Of a stretch of 64,000 nucleotides of DNA, positions 1-8,394 are shown one piece after another. Source of the stretch: an uncultured Erythrobacter sp. (lineage in GTDB: Bacteria; Pseudomonadota; Alphaproteobacteria; Sphingomonadales; Sphingomonadaceae). The DNA is taken from NCBI GenBank assembly GCA_947501005.1, contig CANMTU010000001.1, forward strand, positions 186,001 through 250,000. Reading direction: 5' to 3'. Below the pieces are notes generated by a model. It was not told the origin of the DNA. It made no database searches and saw only the letters and a list, made by a program, of their open reading frames with translations. The translations under genes were made by a program, and so were the position numbers. Each line of letters begins with the position of its first letter. The first letter of the stretch is position 1.

Positions 1-10
1 TCCCTTTTAC

Positions 11-44
11 GAAGAGGCTCTGCCGCAAGCGGCAGGGCCTCTTC
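11..44. terminator. Hairpin terminator, probably bidirectional
   Basis: A 15-bp stem (GAAGAGGCTCTGCCG paired with CGGCAGGGCCTCTTC, one G-U pair) with a short AAGC-type loop. It lies just past the stop of the leftward gene at 53-319. The rightward side is T/C-rich (CTTCTTCTGT) without a pure T run, so efficiency in either direction is uncertain. Confidence 0.6.
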
Positions 45-52
45 TTCTGTGG

Positions 53-319
53 CTACTGGGCTTGCGGCGCTGCATTCGAAGCACGGGTTGCACCGCGCCC
101 AGTCAGCTTCTCGATCGCGGCATTCTCACCGAGTTTCCCGAGTTCTTCGGCAACCTTCCTCAGGCCCTTCTTCGAGAAGCTTTCGAGGCCGCTTCCCAGG
201 ATGATTTCACCGAGTTCTCTGGCCGCTTGCACTTCAAGTTCGCGTTGCTTGGCGTCGAGCGCCTCGCGGTCTGCTTCGAGCTTTTGCAGGGCTGCAATCG
301 CGCTCCTGTTTCGGGGCAT
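53..319 (-). CDS. Small charged helical protein (DUF6437/TraD-like appearance), 88 aa
   Basis: No firm identification. The protein has a Lys/Glu-rich coiled region (residues about 8-32, with LEADREALDAKQRELEVQAA) followed by a short helical domain. This layout is typical of small accessory proteins next to mobilisation genes in sphingomonads (DUF6437/TraD-like), but that link is from memory. The start at MPRNRSAIAA is chosen because AAAGGAC lies about 8-10 bases upstream; an in-frame start 60 bases earlier lacks such a site. The gene is alone on its strand and ends next to the hairpin at 11-44. Confidence 0.6.
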   Translation of the reverse strand: MPRNRSAIAALQKLEADREALDAKQRELEVQAARELGEIILGSGLESFSKKGLRKVAEELGKLGENAAIEKLTGRGATRASNAAPQAQ

Positions 320-665
320 GTTACTTGTCCTTTTGTCCCCCTCGGATTTGCTCCCCGCTTGTTTCCATGCCCGCGTCATCGGGGTGTAGGAAAGGCAATT
401 CGTACCCAGCAGGCGTTCTATATTGGGGCAGAGGCGGTGGGTCCTTGCTCACGGTTCTCCAAGCATGATGGCCTTGCGCCTCCCGCCTCAAGGACGGCGG
501 GGCCCCACCATTTTGCCCGCCACCGGATTGCATCCGGCAGCGAACAAAATCGTTACCCCCACCGCCGCTATTGCGGTCGCCCATTCGGGCGATCCCTGAC
601 CCGGGATGCACAAGACCATCGCGCGCACCTCCTGTCGTCTCACGACAGAAATCAGGAGGATTATC
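320..665. other. Intergenic stretch with a 7-bp inverted repeat before the next gene
   Basis: No convincing gene is seen between the two small divergent genes. A leftward open frame reads through this stretch and ends in TAA one base before the start of the 53-319 gene, but its composition (Gly/Arg/Pro-rich) and antisense overlap with 666-887 argue against coding. CTGTCGT-ctc-ACGACAG at 632-648 is a perfect inverted repeat 5 bases before the AGGAGG of the next gene, so it could be an operator or a leader hairpin. Confidence 0.4.
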
Positions 666-887
666 ATGGCTTATTCGATGCATTGCGCCCTTCCGTCCCG
701 GAGCTATTTCGAGGCTCTGGAAACAGCCGAGAAGAGAGCGTTGCACAGCTTCTTCGATCAGCACGTTATCGAGGATGACGAGCTCGGGTATTTTGCCCTC
801 GACGAGGGTGACTACAACATATTGCCAGCGCATCTCGCAGCGCGGGTGGTGCACACGGTCCACGGCGGCATGCTCGACGAGTTCTGA
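666..887 (+). CDS. Hypothetical acidic small protein, 73 aa
   Basis: Not recognised. The start is well set by AGGAGG at 654-659, seven bases before ATG; an ATG 60 bases earlier has no such site. The protein is soluble, acidic in its middle (FDQHVIEDDELGYFALDEGDY) and has no membrane segment or Cys motif. A 7-bp inverted repeat precedes the ribosome site and a strong rho-independent terminator follows 11 bases after the stop. It is therefore probably a monocistronic, possibly regulated gene. Confidence 0.6.
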   Translation: MAYSMHCALPSRSYFEALETAEKRALHSFFDQHVIEDDELGYFALDEGDYNILPAHLAARVVHTVHGGMLDEF

Positions 888-898
888 GACTACCGACA

Positions 899-932
899 GG
901 GCGGGAACCGGGAACGGTTCCTGCCCTTTTTT
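899..932 (+). terminator. Rho-independent terminator
   Basis: A 12-bp stem GGGCGGGAACCG / CGGTTCCTGCCC with one G-U pair and a GGAA loop, followed by six T. It directly follows the 73-aa gene. Confidence 0.85.
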
Positions 933-953
933 CTTGTTCGCCGGGTAGTCCAA

Positions 954-1348
954 TCAAGTACAAGAAACCGGGCCGGTCGGTTGCTCTGACGGCCGCCCAC
1001 CGCAATGCGGCGGCGCCCGATAAATGGAGCGGGGCTGTGGACGCACTCTGTCCCGCGCATCGGACGATGCGCTCCTGAGGGTGCGGCGTGATTTGTTCTT
1101 GGGCCCCGCGCGCACTTGCGAACCGGCAACGGTTCGGGCGGCGGGAAGCTAGGGCACGCGACATGCCCCGCTTGCCTTGCTTCCCATGCGCCCTTGGCCG
1201 CTGCCTCTTTCGCAGGTGCTGTCTTTGGCTGGAGGCGTTGAAATGCTTTCGATCTGCATGCGATCAGCTGCCAGGCCTGGTTGCTCGCGCTCCATCGTGG
1301 AGGTCGGGAAAAGTCATCCTTGATCAATCCCCCTTGCTGTCTGCCGGC
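954..1348. other. Structured intergenic region upstream of the TonB receptor pair
   Basis: About 395 bases without a believable gene. It holds two perfect inverted repeats: GCGCATCG-ga-CGATGCGC at 1055-1072 and CGAACCG-gcaa-CGGTTCG at 1119-1136. A looser pairing GGGAAGC...GCTTCCC lies nearby. No Fur-type 19-mer and no cobalamin-box motif were recognised. The region may hold the promoter and leader of the downstream small membrane protein and receptor, or a small RNA; neither can be shown by eye. Confidence 0.35.
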
Positions 1349-1546
1349 ATGAGCGCAGCGCTGACCCGCCGCCGCCGCCGCGCCGGGACCGCGCGCGTGC
1401 TGGCCGTGCCCGCCCTGCTGCTGGTCGCCAGCATCGCCGGGCTGGTCCTCGGCCTGACCGGCGACGGCCTGCCCGACGCGGCCTCTTGGGCGCTGCTGTG
1501 CCTGCCCATCCTGCTGGCCGTCATCGCGTTCCTGCGGCGCGGCTGA
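1349..1546 (+). CDS. Small two-helix membrane protein, 65 aa
   Basis: A basic N-terminus (RRRRR at about residues 6-11) is followed by two hydrophobic segments (about 18-38 and 48-62) with a short loop between, giving a helical hairpin in the inner membrane. No known domain was recognised. It ends 32 bases before a TonB-dependent receptor in the same direction, so co-transcription is likely and a role tied to that receptor is inferred only from position. The start is uncertain: an upstream in-frame ATG would give 152 aa but adds Cys/Arg-rich sequence that looks non-coding, and no clear ribosome site precedes either. Confidence 0.6.
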   Translation: MSAALTRRRRRAGTARVLAVPALLLVASIAGLVLGLTGDGLPDAASWALLCLPILLAVIAFLRRG

Positions 1547-1578
1547 TCCCTCACTCCTCGACACACCAAGGACCATCG

Positions 1579-3735
1579 ATGCGATACCGTCACACCTGCC
1601 TTCCTGCCTTCGTGATCGCGGTCGCGCTGGCCGGCCCCGCCGCCCATGCCCAGACCGCGGAGGACGATACCGACACGATCATCGTGACGGCGCAGCGCGA
1701 CAATGCGAGCGAGGTCCTCAATGGCGGCGATGCGGGCGTGCTGGGCGACAAGGCGGCCGAGGACCTGCCCTTCTCGATCCGCGCCTTCGACGAGAGGCTG
1801 ATCTACAACCAGCAGCCGCTGACCATCGGCGACGTGCTCGACAACGATCCTACCGTCCGCACGACCTACGGGTTCGGCAATGCCGCGGAGCAGTTCGTCA
1901 TTCGCGGCTTCGCGCTGTATGGCGACGATGTGGGCGTGAACGGGCTGTACGGCATCGCGCCGCGCCAGCTGATTGCGCCCGAACTGTTCCAGCAGGTGCA
2001 GGTGCTGAACGGGGCGAGCGCGTTCCTCAACGGCGCTGCGCCGGGCGGTTCGGGGCTGGGCGGCAGCGTGAACCTGCAGCTCAAGCGTGCAGGGGCGGAC
2101 GACCTCGCCCGCGCAACGGCAAGCTTCGTGGGCGAGGGGCATGCTGGCGCGAGCTTCGACGTCGCGCGCCGCTTCGGTGAAGGGGGCGCGTTCGGCGTGC
2201 GGGTCAACGGCGCCTACCGCGATGGCGAGGTCTCGATCGAGCGCGAGGACCGCCGGACGCAGGTGCTGGGCGGGGCGTTCGATTACGATGGCGGGGCTTT
2301 CCGCGCGGTGCTGGACCTCGCCTATCAGGGCGTGCGGATCGATTCGCTGCGGCCCAAGGTCACGCTGGCCGGGTTCATTCCGGCTTTGCCCGCAAGCGAT
2401 GCGAATTACGCGCAGGACTATACCTATACCGACCTCGAAGACATCTTCGGCACGCTGTCGCTGGAATACGATTTGTCGGACAGCACGCTGCTCTATGCCA
2501 AGGCGGGCGCGCGCGAGGGGGACGAGGAAGGCATTTACGGCGGTATCACGGTCACCGACCCGGTGACGGGAGACGGGACCAGCGGCTTTCACTCCTTTAT
2601 CCCTTACGAGCAATCGAACCAGGCGATCGAGGCGGGTCTGCGCACCCGGTTCGCCCTCGGTCCGACGACGCATGAGATCAATGCCGGCGGGAACGCGATC
2701 TGGCAGGAAGATCGCACGGCCTACGATTTCTTCTCGCCCTTCGATACCAACCTCTACGACCCGGTACAGGTCGCGCCGCAGCCGACTGCGTTTGCCGGCG
2801 GCGATCTCGACGATCCGTTTCCGATCACCAAACGCGAATTGACCAGCCTGTTCGCGTCCGACACGATCGGCATCGCCGACGATCTCGTCCAGGTGATCGC
2901 CGGCATTCGCTACCAGCGGATCCAGGTCGACGGTTTCAGTTACTTCGGCGGCGCACTCGACACCAGCTATGACGAGGATCGCTGGACCCCGGCGGTGGGC
3001 CTCGTCTTTCAGCCGACCGAGCGGCTGTCGCTCTACGCCAATTACATCGAGGCGTTGCAGCAGGGGCCGACCGCGCCGACCAATCCGGCAGAGCCGGACG
3101 AGGATGATCTGATTATCACCAATCCGGGCCAGGTGCTCGCCCCGCGGGTCTCGCGCCAGTACGAGGTCGGCGGGAAACTGGCGCTAGGTCCGGTGTTCGC
3201 GACTCTCGGCCTGTACCGGATCGAGCGGCCCGGTGAAGGCACGTTCAATGACGGCGGTGTGTTGACCTACGGTTATCTCGGCCAGGCGCGGCATCAGGGG
3301 GTGGAATTCACCCTGAACGGCGAAGTAGCGCCGGGCCTTCGCCTGATCACCGGTCTGGCGCTGACCGATGCGGAAATCGATGACGGAGCGACGGGCGAGA
3401 GCCTTGCGGTCATTGGCGTGCCCGAACTCGCCATCAACGCGAATGCCGAATGGGACCTGCCGTTCCTGCGTGGCGCGACCCTTACCGGGCGGGTAACCCA
3501 TACCGGCGAACAGGCTGCCGATACCTCCGGCACACTGACGCTGGACAGCTGGACGACGGTCGATCTTGGCGCGCGCTACGTTTTCGCGGCGGGCGGCAGC
3601 CCGGTCACGCTGCGGCTGACGGTCGATAACGTGTTCGACGAATCGTACTGGGCTTCGGCGTTCGACGTGTTCCGGCCCGGCTTGCTGCAAGGCGCGCCGC
3701 GGACGGTGAAGGCGTCGGCTTCGATCGCGTTCTGA
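1579..3735 (+). CDS. TonB-dependent siderophore-type outer-membrane receptor, 718 aa
   Basis: Outer-membrane gated beta-barrel for energised uptake of an iron chelate or similar ligand. A signal peptide ends near AHAQ (residues about 1-25), followed by a TonB-box-like DTIIVTAQ (about 31-38). The plug has DVLDNDPTVRTTYGFGNAAEQF, IRGF and a GGSGLGGSVNL turn typical of the siderophore-receptor family. The barrel follows and ends in a terminal Phe (ASASIAF), the usual outer-membrane assembly signal. The start is set by AAGGACC six bases upstream. The ligand cannot be read from sequence; no Fur box was recognised. Confidence 0.88.
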   Translation: MRYRHTCLPAFVIAVALAGPAAHAQTAEDDTDTIIVTAQRDNASEVLNGGDAGVLGDKAAEDLPFSIRAFDERLIYNQQPLTIGDVLDNDPTVRTTYGFGNAAEQFVIRGFALYGDDVGVNGLYGIAPRQLIAPELFQQVQVLNGASAFLNGAAPGGSGLGGSVNLQLKRAGADDLARATASFVGEGHAGASFDVARRFGEGGAFGVRVNGAYRDGEVSIEREDRRTQVLGGAFDYDGGAFRAVLDLAYQGVRIDSLRPKVTLAGFIPALPASDANYAQDYTYTDLEDIFGTLSLEYDLSDSTLLYAKAGAREGDEEGIYGGITVTDPVTGDGTSGFHSFIPYEQSNQAIEAGLRTRFALGPTTHEINAGGNAIWQEDRTAYDFFSPFDTNLYDPVQVAPQPTAFAGGDLDDPFPITKRELTSLFASDTIGIADDLVQVIAGIRYQRIQVDGFSYFGGALDTSYDEDRWTPAVGLVFQPTERLSLYANYIEALQQGPTAPTNPAEPDEDDLIITNPGQVLAPRVSRQYEVGGKLALGPVFATLGLYRIERPGEGTFNDGGVLTYGYLGQARHQGVEFTLNGEVAPGLRLITGLALTDAEIDDGATGESLAVIGVPELAINANAEWDLPFLRGATLTGRVTHTGEQAADTSGTLTLDSWTTVDLGARYVFAAGGSPVTLRLTVDNVFDESYWASAFDVFRPGLLQGAPRTVKASASIAF

Positions 3736-3998
3736 CGGGCGCGATCCGCCTTCAGGGTCTGGCTTTCGGGTCGGCGCGGGTGTGATTCTGCCGCGCTGCC
3801 GGCCCGCCTTGCGTTCGCCAGGGCGCGCGGTACCGCGCCTCGCGTTGGACGGGCGAATCTTTACCAAGGTTGCACGGCGGTTCCGCAACCGCCGTGATGC
3901 TATGTCTCGAATAGAGATGCAGCTTTATCCCTTACCGGTGAGGGTATCCTTTGAGGTAACCGGCTGCTATCTTCGGAAAAAGTCGGGATGAATCAACC

Positions 3999-5024
3999 AT
4001 GCGTTCGATATTATTGACGGGGGGGTGCGGGTTCATCGGCTCGCACCTGCTCGACCAGCTTGTCCTGCGATCCGATGTCGATCGGATCGTCGTGCTCGAC
4101 AATCTGTGGACCGGGACCCGGGCGAATATCGCCCATATCCGTGACGAGCGCGTGTCGATCGAGATCGACGACGTCGAACGGTTCACCAGCGATACCAAGT
4201 TCGACGAGATCATCCACATGGCCTCGCCCGCATCGCCGCCATGGTACATGCGCGAACCGATCCGCACGATCACCGCCAATATCGGCGGCGCCATCAACCT
4301 GCTCGATGCGCTGAAACCCGGGGGGCGGTTCTCGTTCGCCTCGACCTCCGAGGTGTATGGCGATCCGCTCGTATCGCCGCAGCCCGAATCCTATCGCGGT
4401 TCGGTCGACTGTACCGGGCCGCGGTCGAGCTACGATGAAAGCAAGCGCTGCACGGAAAGCCTGTTGTTCGAGATGCGCCGGACGCGCGGCATCGACATCC
4501 GGGTGGTCAGGCTGTTCAACGTCTATGGCCCGCGGACCCGGATCGATGATGGCCGGGCCGTGTCGAACTTCATCGGTCAGGCGCTGAACGACGGGGTGCT
4601 GACGGTGTACGGCGATGGCGAACAATCGCGCAGCTGGGGCTATGTCGAGGATATCGTGGAAGGGCTCGCACGGTTCTTCTGGCGCGACAATATCGCCTAT
4701 GGCGGCCCCCTCAACCTCGGCAACAATCGCGAGGTTTCGGTGATCGACGTCGCCCGTTACATCGCCGATCTGGTTCCCGGCTGCCGCATCTCGTTCATGC
4801 CACCGGTCCCCCAGGATCCGACCAATCGCTGCCCCGATCTGACGCTGTGCAACCGGATCCTGCCCGGGTGGCGCGCGAAGACGTCCTATGAAGACGGGGT
4901 CGCGAAAACGCTCGACTGGTTCCGCGGTCAGATGGCGGGCCATGCCAGCATGCCCAAGCCGCCCGGGCCGGTCTTCATCGACGAAGTGGAACATTACAAA
5001 TCCAGCTCCGCTTCGTCCTCATAA
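3999..5024 (+). CDS. NAD-dependent sugar-nucleotide epimerase/decarboxylase, UDP-xylose-synthase-like, 341 aa
   Basis: Extended short-chain dehydrogenase. The Rossmann motif TGGCGFIGSH is at residues 7-16, followed by HMASPASPPWYM, STSEVYGDP, the catalytic YDESK, RLFNVYGPR and YGDGEQSRSWGYVEDIVEG. This series is that of UDP-glucuronate decarboxylases, which make UDP-xylose, rather than GalE-type epimerases. It stands at the left edge of a polysaccharide locus, convergent with the GT2 operon, and would supply a pentose donor. The Ser-rich C-terminus (SSSASSS) is odd. dTDP-glucose dehydratase-like activity is a less likely alternative. Confidence 0.8.
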   Translation: MRSILLTGGCGFIGSHLLDQLVLRSDVDRIVVLDNLWTGTRANIAHIRDERVSIEIDDVERFTSDTKFDEIIHMASPASPPWYMREPIRTITANIGGAINLLDALKPGGRFSFASTSEVYGDPLVSPQPESYRGSVDCTGPRSSYDESKRCTESLLFEMRRTRGIDIRVVRLFNVYGPRTRIDDGRAVSNFIGQALNDGVLTVYGDGEQSRSWGYVEDIVEGLARFFWRDNIAYGGPLNLGNNREVSVIDVARYIADLVPGCRISFMPPVPQDPTNRCPDLTLCNRILPGWRAKTSYEDGVAKTLDWFRGQMAGHASMPKPPGPVFIDEVEHYKSSSASSS

Positions 5025-5423
5025 GGCGATCGGCACGCTGCATAAGATCGCTGGCCTGCGTGACAAATTCCGCATCGTTCACTTGGCCGATGCGATATTC
5101 GGTACGATCGTGCGCTACCATCCCAAATCTGAGACTCTCCAGTCGTGTCAGCGCCTACGGGCGTTCACCTGAAAAACCGCCCGGCCGGTTTCCCGAACAC
5201 TACGATCATGAACCGTCGAAGCTTCTGCTTGCCGGTTACGACGGAGGGCGCAAGCGAGCCCCAAGTCCTGCGGAATTGCGACGTTCTCAGGCGAAGAGAA
5301 CCCCGATGCAAGATTGCCAATCGGCGGCTGTACCCCGCGCGTAGCAATTGCGCGCCGATCGGGGTCCGACCGGGCGCCATTTCAAGCCTGCCGCCCGGTT
5401 GCCCTTCGCGAGCGGCGTTTCAG
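5025..5423. other. Intergenic stretch between convergent polysaccharide genes
   Basis: About 400 bases between the stops of the epimerase and the last GT2 gene. Short open frames exist on both strands but have no ribosome sites, no domain-like sequence and mutually shadowing composition, so none is called. Base composition is somewhat less GC-rich than the flanks. Confidence 0.4.
5171..5191 (-). terminator. Possible weak terminator of the GT2 operon
   Basis: Read leftward, AAACCG-gccggg-CGGTTT is followed by a short T run. The stem is short and the site is 230 bases past the last stop codon, so this is tentative. Confidence 0.3.
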
Positions 5424-6449
5424 CTATTTTCGGCAGAGAAGATCCAGTTTCGTGGCTCGCTGCATTTCGGCGCTGCTTGCCCGGTGCGGCACTTGCTCGA
5501 TCGGATCGGCTGCCAGGAAGTGCAGAGCGTCGCGCGGCACTGTTTTGTTGCGAAAGCGCGCCCTGACAACGGTGCGGGACTGCTTGCCGGTCGCCGCGAC
5601 GGTTGCGATCGGCGAGTTGAGGAATGCGCCGGCCATCGCCATGGCGGCGCCTCCATACGCGCCCCTACCGGCGAGAAAGCTCGCTTCCAATACGCGCGCG
5701 CGTGTCCATCCCCGATCGCACAACTCGCGCGCTGGTCCGTCGACTTTCCCCCGCATACGATTGAAGGTTTCCTGACGCGAACGCAGCATCGTCAACGTCT
5801 TGCCGGACATGCGCCCCATGCCCTGCCGATACCCGGTGAGGTATGCCGGTGCGCAAGCGAAATCCCACAAGCGGGCAATCTCCAGTTGGATCAGATAGTC
5901 TTCGCACCCCCCCACACCCCGTGCGGCCAGTTCGGGCTCGTAACGCACACCCTGCAACGCCGCGCGCCGGATGAGCGGTGTGCTGCCATTGCCCACGAAA
6001 TTCCATAGCAGGTGCCGGTGGAGCGCTGGCCCTTCGACGATCCCGGCCGCCGATCGTCCGCAGATGCGGGACGACGCATCGATCGGACGACACCAGTTAT
6101 AGACCAGACCGGTTCGCGTGCCAGTTTGCGCGAAGCGTTCCATCTGCAGCCGCAGCTTGTCCGGGTGCCAGAGGTCGTCGGCGTCGAGCGGGGCGACGAA
6201 CTCGCCATCACTCGCCGCGATGCCGGCATTTCGTGCTGCCGCGACACCGGCATTGGCCTGGTCGAGCACGCGAATGCGCTGATCCCGTTCCTTCGCGGCT
6301 TGCGCCACGGCGAGCGTCGCATCGGTGCTGCCGTCCGACACGACGACGATCTCGATATCGCGGAAAGTCTGCGCGCTGGCGCTGGCCAGCGTTTCCGCAA
6401 GGGTCGCAGCGTCGTTGTAGGCTGGAATGATGACTGAGATGCGTGGCAT
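5424..6449 (-). CDS. Family 2 glycosyltransferase, 341 aa
   Basis: Inverting GT-A enzyme expected to add one sugar to a lipid-linked glycan at the cytoplasmic face. It shows ISVIIPAYND at residues 4-13, VVSDGSTDA, the NAGVAAARNAGIAASDGEFVAPLDADD block with the donor/metal-binding DADD (about 93-96) and GCEDYLIQLEIA (acceptor region). The C-terminal third (from about residue 235) is hydrophobic to basic without recognisable motifs. It starts two bases after the stop of the preceding GT2 and is the last gene of the leftward operon. Donor and acceptor are unknown. Confidence 0.85.
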   Translation of the reverse strand: MPRISVIIPAYNDAATLAETLASASAQTFRDIEIVVVSDGSTDATLAVAQAAKERDQRIRVLDQANAGVAAARNAGIAASDGEFVAPLDADDLWHPDKLRLQMERFAQTGTRTGLVYNWCRPIDASSRICGRSAAGIVEGPALHRHLLWNFVGNGSTPLIRRAALQGVRYEPELAARGVGGCEDYLIQLEIARLWDFACAPAYLTGYRQGMGRMSGKTLTMLRSRQETFNRMRGKVDGPARELCDRGWTRARVLEASFLAGRGAYGGAAMAMAGAFLNSPIATVAATGKQSRTVVRARFRNKTVPRDALHFLAADPIEQVPHRASSAEMQRATKLDLLCRK

Positions 6450-6451
6450 GG

Positions 6452-7516
6452 TCAGATTTCACGTGTTGCGGCAAGGTTCGCGCTGGACAGCCGCCTGTTG
6501 CGCCGCCGGGTCCAGCCATCGGGCGGAGGAAAGTAGGCGGGCTCCGGATCGAGATCGGCGTAGGGCAGCGAGCCGCCGCCCGCCGGCGGATAAGCGGGCC
6601 GGCGCCGAAGCCAGCCCTTCAACCGCCGCCGTGCCGTGCGACTGGCGAGCCACGCCGGGTCGCGCAGCAGGGCCAACCCCCGTTGCCGCAGCGATGCCGC
6701 CAGCCGCCCATCCTCACGCAGGAGATCGGCCATGTAGTGATCGAACTGGGCGCGGGACTGGCGGAACACCCAGTGCGGCAGTGACGGGAAGCTGTGTTTC
6801 GCGGCGCGATGCACCAGTTCCATCGAGCGCCGCATCCGCTGGAAATTGCGCGACATCGCATCAGGCGATTGCCGGTATCCGACGAGGAAGGCCGGCTCGA
6901 GCAGGATATCGCCCATCGCCGCCAGCTTGACGTACAGCATCCAGTCCTCGCACCCCTGGGCATCGCAGGCGCGCAGGCTCTCGTCCCACCCGCCGGCTGC
7001 TGCGACCGCATCCTTGCGGATCAATGGTACGCTCGAGGTATCGATGAAATTCGCGACGAGCAGCGGAGCGAGTACGTCGCCTTCGAAACGGACGACATCG
7101 AGGCGCCGCTCCCGCACGATCTCGTTGCCGTCGATGTCGGCCGACCAGCAATAGACCATGACGGCATCCGGTTGCCTGGCAAGGCGCGAAAGCTGCCGCT
7201 CGATCTTGGTGGGGTGCCACAGGTCGTCGGCATCGAGCGGGGCGACATAGTCACCCCGCGCCCGTTCGACCGCGGCATTGCGCGCCGCTGCGACGCCGGC
7301 ATTGGCCTGGGTTACCAGCACGACACGATCGTCCTGTTCCTGCACAGTGCGCACTATATCGGCCGTCGCATCCGATGAACCGTCATCCACCACGATGACT
7401 TCCACATTGCGATAGGTTTGCGCAAGTGCCGAGTAGAGCGTGCGCGCCAGCGTAGACGCCGCATTGTAAGCTGGCACGATGATCGAAACCAGCGGAAGAT
7501 CGGACGGGCTGCCCAT
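6452..7516 (-). CDS. Family 2 glycosyltransferase, 354 aa
   Basis: GT-A fold with VSIIVPAYNAASTLA at residues 9-23, VIVVDDGSSDAT, NAGVAAARNAAVERARGDYV and PLDADDLWHP, then CEDWMLYVKLA in the acceptor region. The tail (about 290-354) is Arg/Pro-rich and may bind the membrane face. It is close in layout to the next gene downstream (same YRQ and MSR-type motifs), suggesting an old duplication within the operon. It begins two bases after the upstream GT2 stop. Confidence 0.85.
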   Translation of the reverse strand: MGSPSDLPLVSIIVPAYNAASTLARTLYSALAQTYRNVEVIVVDDGSSDATADIVRTVQEQDDRVVLVTQANAGVAAARNAAVERARGDYVAPLDADDLWHPTKIERQLSRLARQPDAVMVYCWSADIDGNEIVRERRLDVVRFEGDVLAPLLVANFIDTSSVPLIRKDAVAAAGGWDESLRACDAQGCEDWMLYVKLAAMGDILLEPAFLVGYRQSPDAMSRNFQRMRRSMELVHRAAKHSFPSLPHWVFRQSRAQFDHYMADLLREDGRLAASLRQRGLALLRDPAWLASRTARRRLKGWLRRRPAYPPAGGGSLPYADLDPEPAYFPPPDGWTRRRNRRLSSANLAATREI

Positions 7517-7518
7517 CG

Positions 7519-8394
7519 TTACCGAGGCATGATCCGGGCCAACAGTCGCCGTGCCGGATTTCCGCTGAGCCTATAGGCATGGTTCATCTTGGTACGGATC
7601 CTGCGGTCGGTGATATTGTTGCGCTGAAGATAGGATCGCAACCAGTCGAGAAAGAAGCGTCGCACCCGATTGTATCCACCCGTAGACCGCGAAATCGCCA
7701 TGACGGATTGGTCATGCTGGCGATATTGGCAATACGTGCTGTTTGCCATGAAGACGTGTCCATGGAGATAGCATTTGATGAGCAGGGCCTGATCCTCGTA
7801 CATGGCGTAAGGCCCGATGAACTCTTCTTCGAACCCGCCGATGCGGGCGATCAGTTCGCGGGTGACCATCAGGGTTGAGGGGCAGGGCGCCTGCGCCGCG
7901 CCGAGCGGATAGGTATGCAATGCGGTTTCGACGGGCGGAACCACAATGTCCTGCCGATGGCCGGCTTTGATGAGTTTGTCCGTCCCGCCGGTCCACGAAC
8001 GCCAGTAGAGCGCCGCGCCGCCGACCAGGTCGAGTTCGTCATGCCGCGCGAACAGGTCCACCTGCTCTGCCAGCTTGTCGGCCGGCCAGGTATCGTCGGA
8101 ATCGAGGAAGGCGAACAGATCGGCCCGCGCCTCGATCATGGCAAGGTTGCGGCTTGCACTTGCCCCGCGATTGGCATGGTCGGGGTGGGTCAGGACGCGG
8201 ATGCGATCGGAATACCGTGCCGCCCATTGCTTCGCCAGTTCGAACGCACCATCATTCGACTTGTCGTCAACGATGACGATCTCGAAATCGCGAAACGTTT
8301 GGGCGAGGACGCTTTCCAACGTTTCGTCGAGGAACTCTACGCCATTGTAGAGCGGTACGATCACCGAGACCTTCGGGGCGGGCAAATTGCTCAT
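7519..8394 (-). CDS. Family 2 glycosyltransferase, 291 aa
   Basis: The GT-A core shows VSVIVPLYNGVEFLDETLES (about residues 9-28), IVIVDDKSNDG, RGASASRNLAMIEARADLFA and FLDSDDTWPADK. The FEEEFIGPYAMYEDQALLIK segment holds the ED pair of the acceptor site. The chosen start is the ATG that overlaps the deacetylase stop by four bases (ATGA), which places the first beta strand at its usual distance; longer in-frame extensions are deacetylase shadow. Confidence 0.85.
   Translation of the reverse strand: MSNLPAPKVSVIVPLYNGVEFLDETLESVLAQTFRDFEIVIVDDKSNDGAFELAKQWAARYSDRIRVLTHPDHANRGASASRNLAMIEARADLFAFLDSDDTWPADKLAEQVDLFARHDELDLVGGAALYWRSWTGGTDKLIKAGHRQDIVVPPVETALHTYPLGAAQAPCPSTLMVTRELIARIGGFEEEFIGPYAMYEDQALLIKCYLHGHVFMANSTYCQYRQHDQSVMAISRSTGGYNRVRRFFLDWLRSYLQRNNITDRRIRTKMNHAYRLSGNPARRLLARIMPR

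Noticed and set aside
321..953. Leftward 210-codon frame ending next to the 88-aa gene
   Set aside because: Half is antisense to the 73-aa gene with a perfect ribosome site, and no domain is visible; kept only as a comment.
1100..1300. Possible cobalamin riboswitch ahead of the first TonB receptor
   Set aside because: No B12-box-like conserved core could be found on either strand; only generic inverted repeats are present.
3820..3845. GCGCGGTACCGCGC palindrome after the siderophore-type receptor as terminator
   Set aside because: No loop and no T run; too weak to call.
5060..5423. Several short frames in the epimerase-GT2 intergenic region
   Set aside because: No ribosome sites, no domain-like sequence, mutual shadowing; left as intergenic.
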